NCBI GenBank assembly: GCA_036785705.1
Contig: JAWUZG010000056.1
Span: forward strand, 7,875,001 to 7,939,000
Source of the DNA: Acanthornis magna
Lineage: Eukaryota; Chordata; Aves; Passeriformes; Acanthizidae
DNA: 64,000 nucleotides
Direction: 5' to 3'
Below the pieces are notes generated by a model that did not search any database, was not told where the DNA came from, and saw nothing but the letters and a program-made list of their open reading frames with translations. The position numbers and the translations under genes were made by a program. Of the stretch, positions 61,592-64,000 are shown in pieces. How positions within the stretch are numbered: the first letter of the stretch is position 1; each line of letters opens with the position of its first letter.

Positions 61592-61741
61592 AGATGCTTT
61601 ATCCATTTGTGCAAAGGTAAACGCAGATTGTATCTTTTTTAATGGTACGGCATAAAAAAAGGTAACCCTTAAATGAAGCTGCTCTATTACTATAGAGTAC
61701 TTTAACATGTATAGATATCTTGTAAACTTGTATTGTGGATG

Positions 61742-61749
61742 TGTAAATA
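61742..61749 (+). promoter_or_regulatory. Second Pumilio response element UGUAAAUA
   Basis: TGTAAATA about 40 bases before AATAAA at 61,789. Placement close to a poly(A) signal is typical of functional elements. Confidence 0.35.
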
Positions 61750-61788
61750 ATACGTTCTTTGGGTTTTTAACACCGCATGTAAAGTCAA

Positions 61789-61794
61789 AATAAA
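61789..61794 (+). terminator. SEMA6D: Probable distal poly(A) signal of SEMA6D
   Basis: A canonical AATAAA sits in AT-rich sequence with a GT-rich region 35-50 bases downstream. It is the last good hexamer before sequence with no UTR character. The cleavage site would be near 61,805-61,820. Confidence 0.7.
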
Positions 61795-61815
61795 ATATTC
61801 CCATGTACCAAGTGT

Positions 61816-64000
61816 GTAATTTCATTATTAGTGCAGATGTGTTGAGGGATTACAGTAGGGGAAAGTCTCAGCTTGCCTTCAGCAGCTCCAGAGGAGGGCA
61901 CGGAGCCATTGGCCACTCACCAGCCGGACAGGACTAGGAGGTGGGGATGACACACACCAGGGTCCTGTTTCCTCCTCAGCCACGCTGCCCTGTGTGTTCC
62001 TGGGGAAGTCAGGGTCTGTCGGTGACTTTCTGCCTCCTGAGGTAAATACAAAACATCAGAGTAACCAGTGAGCAGTGGTAGAGCTTGATACAGAGTCAGG
62101 GCAGCACCACCATGCACTGAATTTGATTCCTGGAGCTCCATCCAGGTTTCAGCTGGGCTCTGCTTCCTGCAAACCTTTATTATTAAGGTTAAAAAAATAG
62201 CAATTCTGTGCAAATACAGTACAGTTTTGAAAGAAGGTAGTGTGTTCCTTCTACAATATAGATTACAAAAGATGGAGCTAATTTGTGGCAAAATTAATTG
62301 CAGACTCACATAGCAGGACATTCCTAAATACTTATTAATGCCTAATAATTGAAACTCACATTTCAGGCAGACAGCTAAAGCCCAACAGAAAAATACATGC
62401 TGTATATTTAGTATGTGCCAACATCCCACACAATTTTAAAATAATCAAGGTAATTTAGTATCAGAAAACAAATATAATGTATTATTTTAATTAAAAGTTG
62501 ATTTTAGATAATGGATAAAAACGATTTCTTACAGGATTACGCTGTCAGAGTATTAATCATTTGAAATTACTGTGCATGTTATAACACTACAATGGCACCT
62601 AGTTGTATCTTACAAAAAAAAAAAAAAATCTAAAGGAAAAAGAAATATGGTGCTTAAAAAAGAAGTCCCAAACCTATAATGGCTCAATATATATTTTTCT
62701 AGTTCCAAAGAAAATTTCTATCTTTTTATTGGTATGGGGTTTTTTTCATTGCATGTCTTTACATTTGAAATGAAGCATCAAACACGTACAGCTCTCATAA
62801 TGTGCTGCTTTTCCACTTTAAAGTTAATTATGCCTTTGACACAAAGGTGGCTACTGTGGCTAAAGGCTTTTCCTCTGTGGAGGGGCTGTACCTACCTGAG
62901 TCATCTTCAGCCAGGCATTAAAGGTCATGGTGAGAAAATTACAAATAGCTATTTTAGTGATGTATAAATGTACATCTGCAGCACAAATCCTGGGATATTT
63001 TTTGTTCATAAAATGTCTGTATTTTATCTAAAATGTGTCAAGCAACCATTTTTCAGAGTTACATGGTTTGGTCTGAATTGAACCAGAGCGACTTGGTGGC
63101 TGGATGGATGTGGCCAGACCATCATCTCTCCCAACATGCTCTGCTGGGCTACATGGTGTGTGCAAACACCACAGAAGTCCATGAAAATAAATATTAACAA
63201 TTCGTTAGAAAAATAAGTACAAGAAAACTCTCCTTTTACTAACAGAGAGGACTTGTCTCCAGTGATGATGCCAAAGCAGCCACCTACAGAAGCCCCATTC
63301 TGAAAGGGAACTGAAGCAATAAGAAAAAGGTTAGCAAAAAAACAAATTAACACAGTTTTTCTCCTCCAGTGCTTTCCTGGGTCAATCGATTGGTTTTAAG
63401 CATCCTAAGGTCTCTCTTGAAGAACAATCCAAAGCCACAGCTGATAAATGAGCACATGAAGGGTTCTTGATGCAGGCAGGGTCACCCCAGCACGAGGAGG
63501 TCCCAGCGCTGTGGGACGTGGGGCAGGGCAGCTGTGGGCACAGGAGGGCAGAGGAGAGGCTCCTGCTCAGCTCTGTCTTGCTTTGGGTTTTGCAGAAAAA
63601 ACTACTTTGGAACAGAACACAGATGAAACACCAAAGGGCTGCAGGCCCGTGTTAGTGAGATGATTGCAAGGAAACCAATTTGTAAAGCTGTGAGCAGTTA
63701 TCTCTACGACTGCACTGCCAGCACAAACCTATGGCCTTTTAAATTGGGGTCTTAAAGTAATCAGAGTAGTTAGAAAAATCAGGATGCCTCTGTCTTAGTG
63801 CTGTCTTGCTAATGACTCACTCTGTGACCCTGGGAAGATTATGCAGGGTTTATGCAGTAAATGGCTCCTCAGAATGCAGTGGGTTTAGTGCAGTTGATCT
63901 GTTTGTAGCATTTTCTTCTTAATGCTTCCTTCTCTCTCTGTGATTCTGAGCACTAGCAAGGACATCTTGCAGGTAAATAAAGGGAAAGAGAAATACCTTC
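61816..64000. other. Noncoding sequence downstream of SEMA6D
   Basis: About 2.2 kb with no recognised gene. It contains a 15-A run at 62,614-62,628 and a GC-richer patch at about 63,470-63,560. The open frames are short and featureless. A good acceptor-like site (GGGTTTTGCAG) ends at about 63,594 with no recognisable exon after it. Confidence 0.6.

Larger units (their letters stand above)
59421..61815 (+). other. SEMA6D: SEMA6D 3' UTR
   Basis: About 2.4 kb run from the TAG to the AATAAA at 61,789, after which GT-rich sequence (TGCAGATGTGTTGAG) follows within 45 bases. The UTR is AT-rich and has a TG/CA hairpin near 60,016, an 18-A run at 60,784, candidate miRNA sites near 60,359 and 60,671, and two Pumilio-type UGUAAAUA elements. 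Earlier AATAAA hexamers at 60,495, 61,233 and 61,586 could give shorter ends. Confidence 0.8.

Noticed and set aside
1..64000. tRNA, rRNA, CRISPR array, bacterial operon or intact retroviral genes
   Set aside because: None was recognised on either strand; the only coding structure is the intron-bearing vertebrate gene.

Overview
The window is vertebrate, most likely avian, nuclear DNA. It holds one recognisable protein-coding gene, SEMA6D (semaphorin 6D), on the + strand. The bird assignment rests on a CR1 retrotransposon 3' tail near 25.6 kb, very compact introns (five of about 80-111 bases), low visible repeat content, and an inferred protein that matches vertebrate SEMA6D almost residue for residue over long blocks. 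No bacterial or viral gene, CRISPR array, rRNA or tRNA was recognised. Exon boundaries were set by hand from GT/AG sites, phase continuity and remembered SEMA6D family sequence. No alignment or search was run.

Layout: (1) 1-29,980 has no supportable gene. It is either intergenic or the upstream intron of longer SEMA6D transcripts, and it carries a compound TA/TG microsatellite, one CR1 fragment, a 27-base tandem duplication and several unusually good inverted repeats. (2) 29,990-30,960 is a dense, TATA-less CpG island with Sp1-type GC boxes, the likely promoter and 5'-UTR first exon, ending at a strong GTGAGT donor (30,723). (3) 30,723-47,008 is a large 5' intron without recognised exons. (4) 47,009-59,420 contains 18 coding exons whose phases all join. 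They give a maximal 1,088-residue type I membrane protein: signal peptide, sema domain, PSI domain, alternatively spliced stalk, one transmembrane helix and a 392-residue proline-rich cytoplasmic tail on the last exon. (5) 59,421 to about 61,815 is the 3' UTR, ending at an AATAAA at 61,789. (6) The last 2.2 kb is noncoding.

Most of the interest lies in isoform-generating structure inside SEMA6D. Exon 12 ends so that read-through stops at once after Lys476, and the intron behind it carries a perfect 12-bp hairpin, an AATAAA and a perfect 8-bp hairpin in quick succession; this is a good candidate for a soluble, sema-only isoform. Two mini-introns (81 and 102 bases) are multiples of three with no in-frame stop, so they could be retained as coding sequence (exitron-like). 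Exon 15 has two in-frame acceptors 30 bases apart that switch an N-glycosylation sequon. Exons 16 and 17 (19 and 56 codons) are phase-symmetric cassettes that set stalk length. The CpG-island frame is also open and would join in frame to the SEMA6D start if its donor were spliced directly to the first coding exon.
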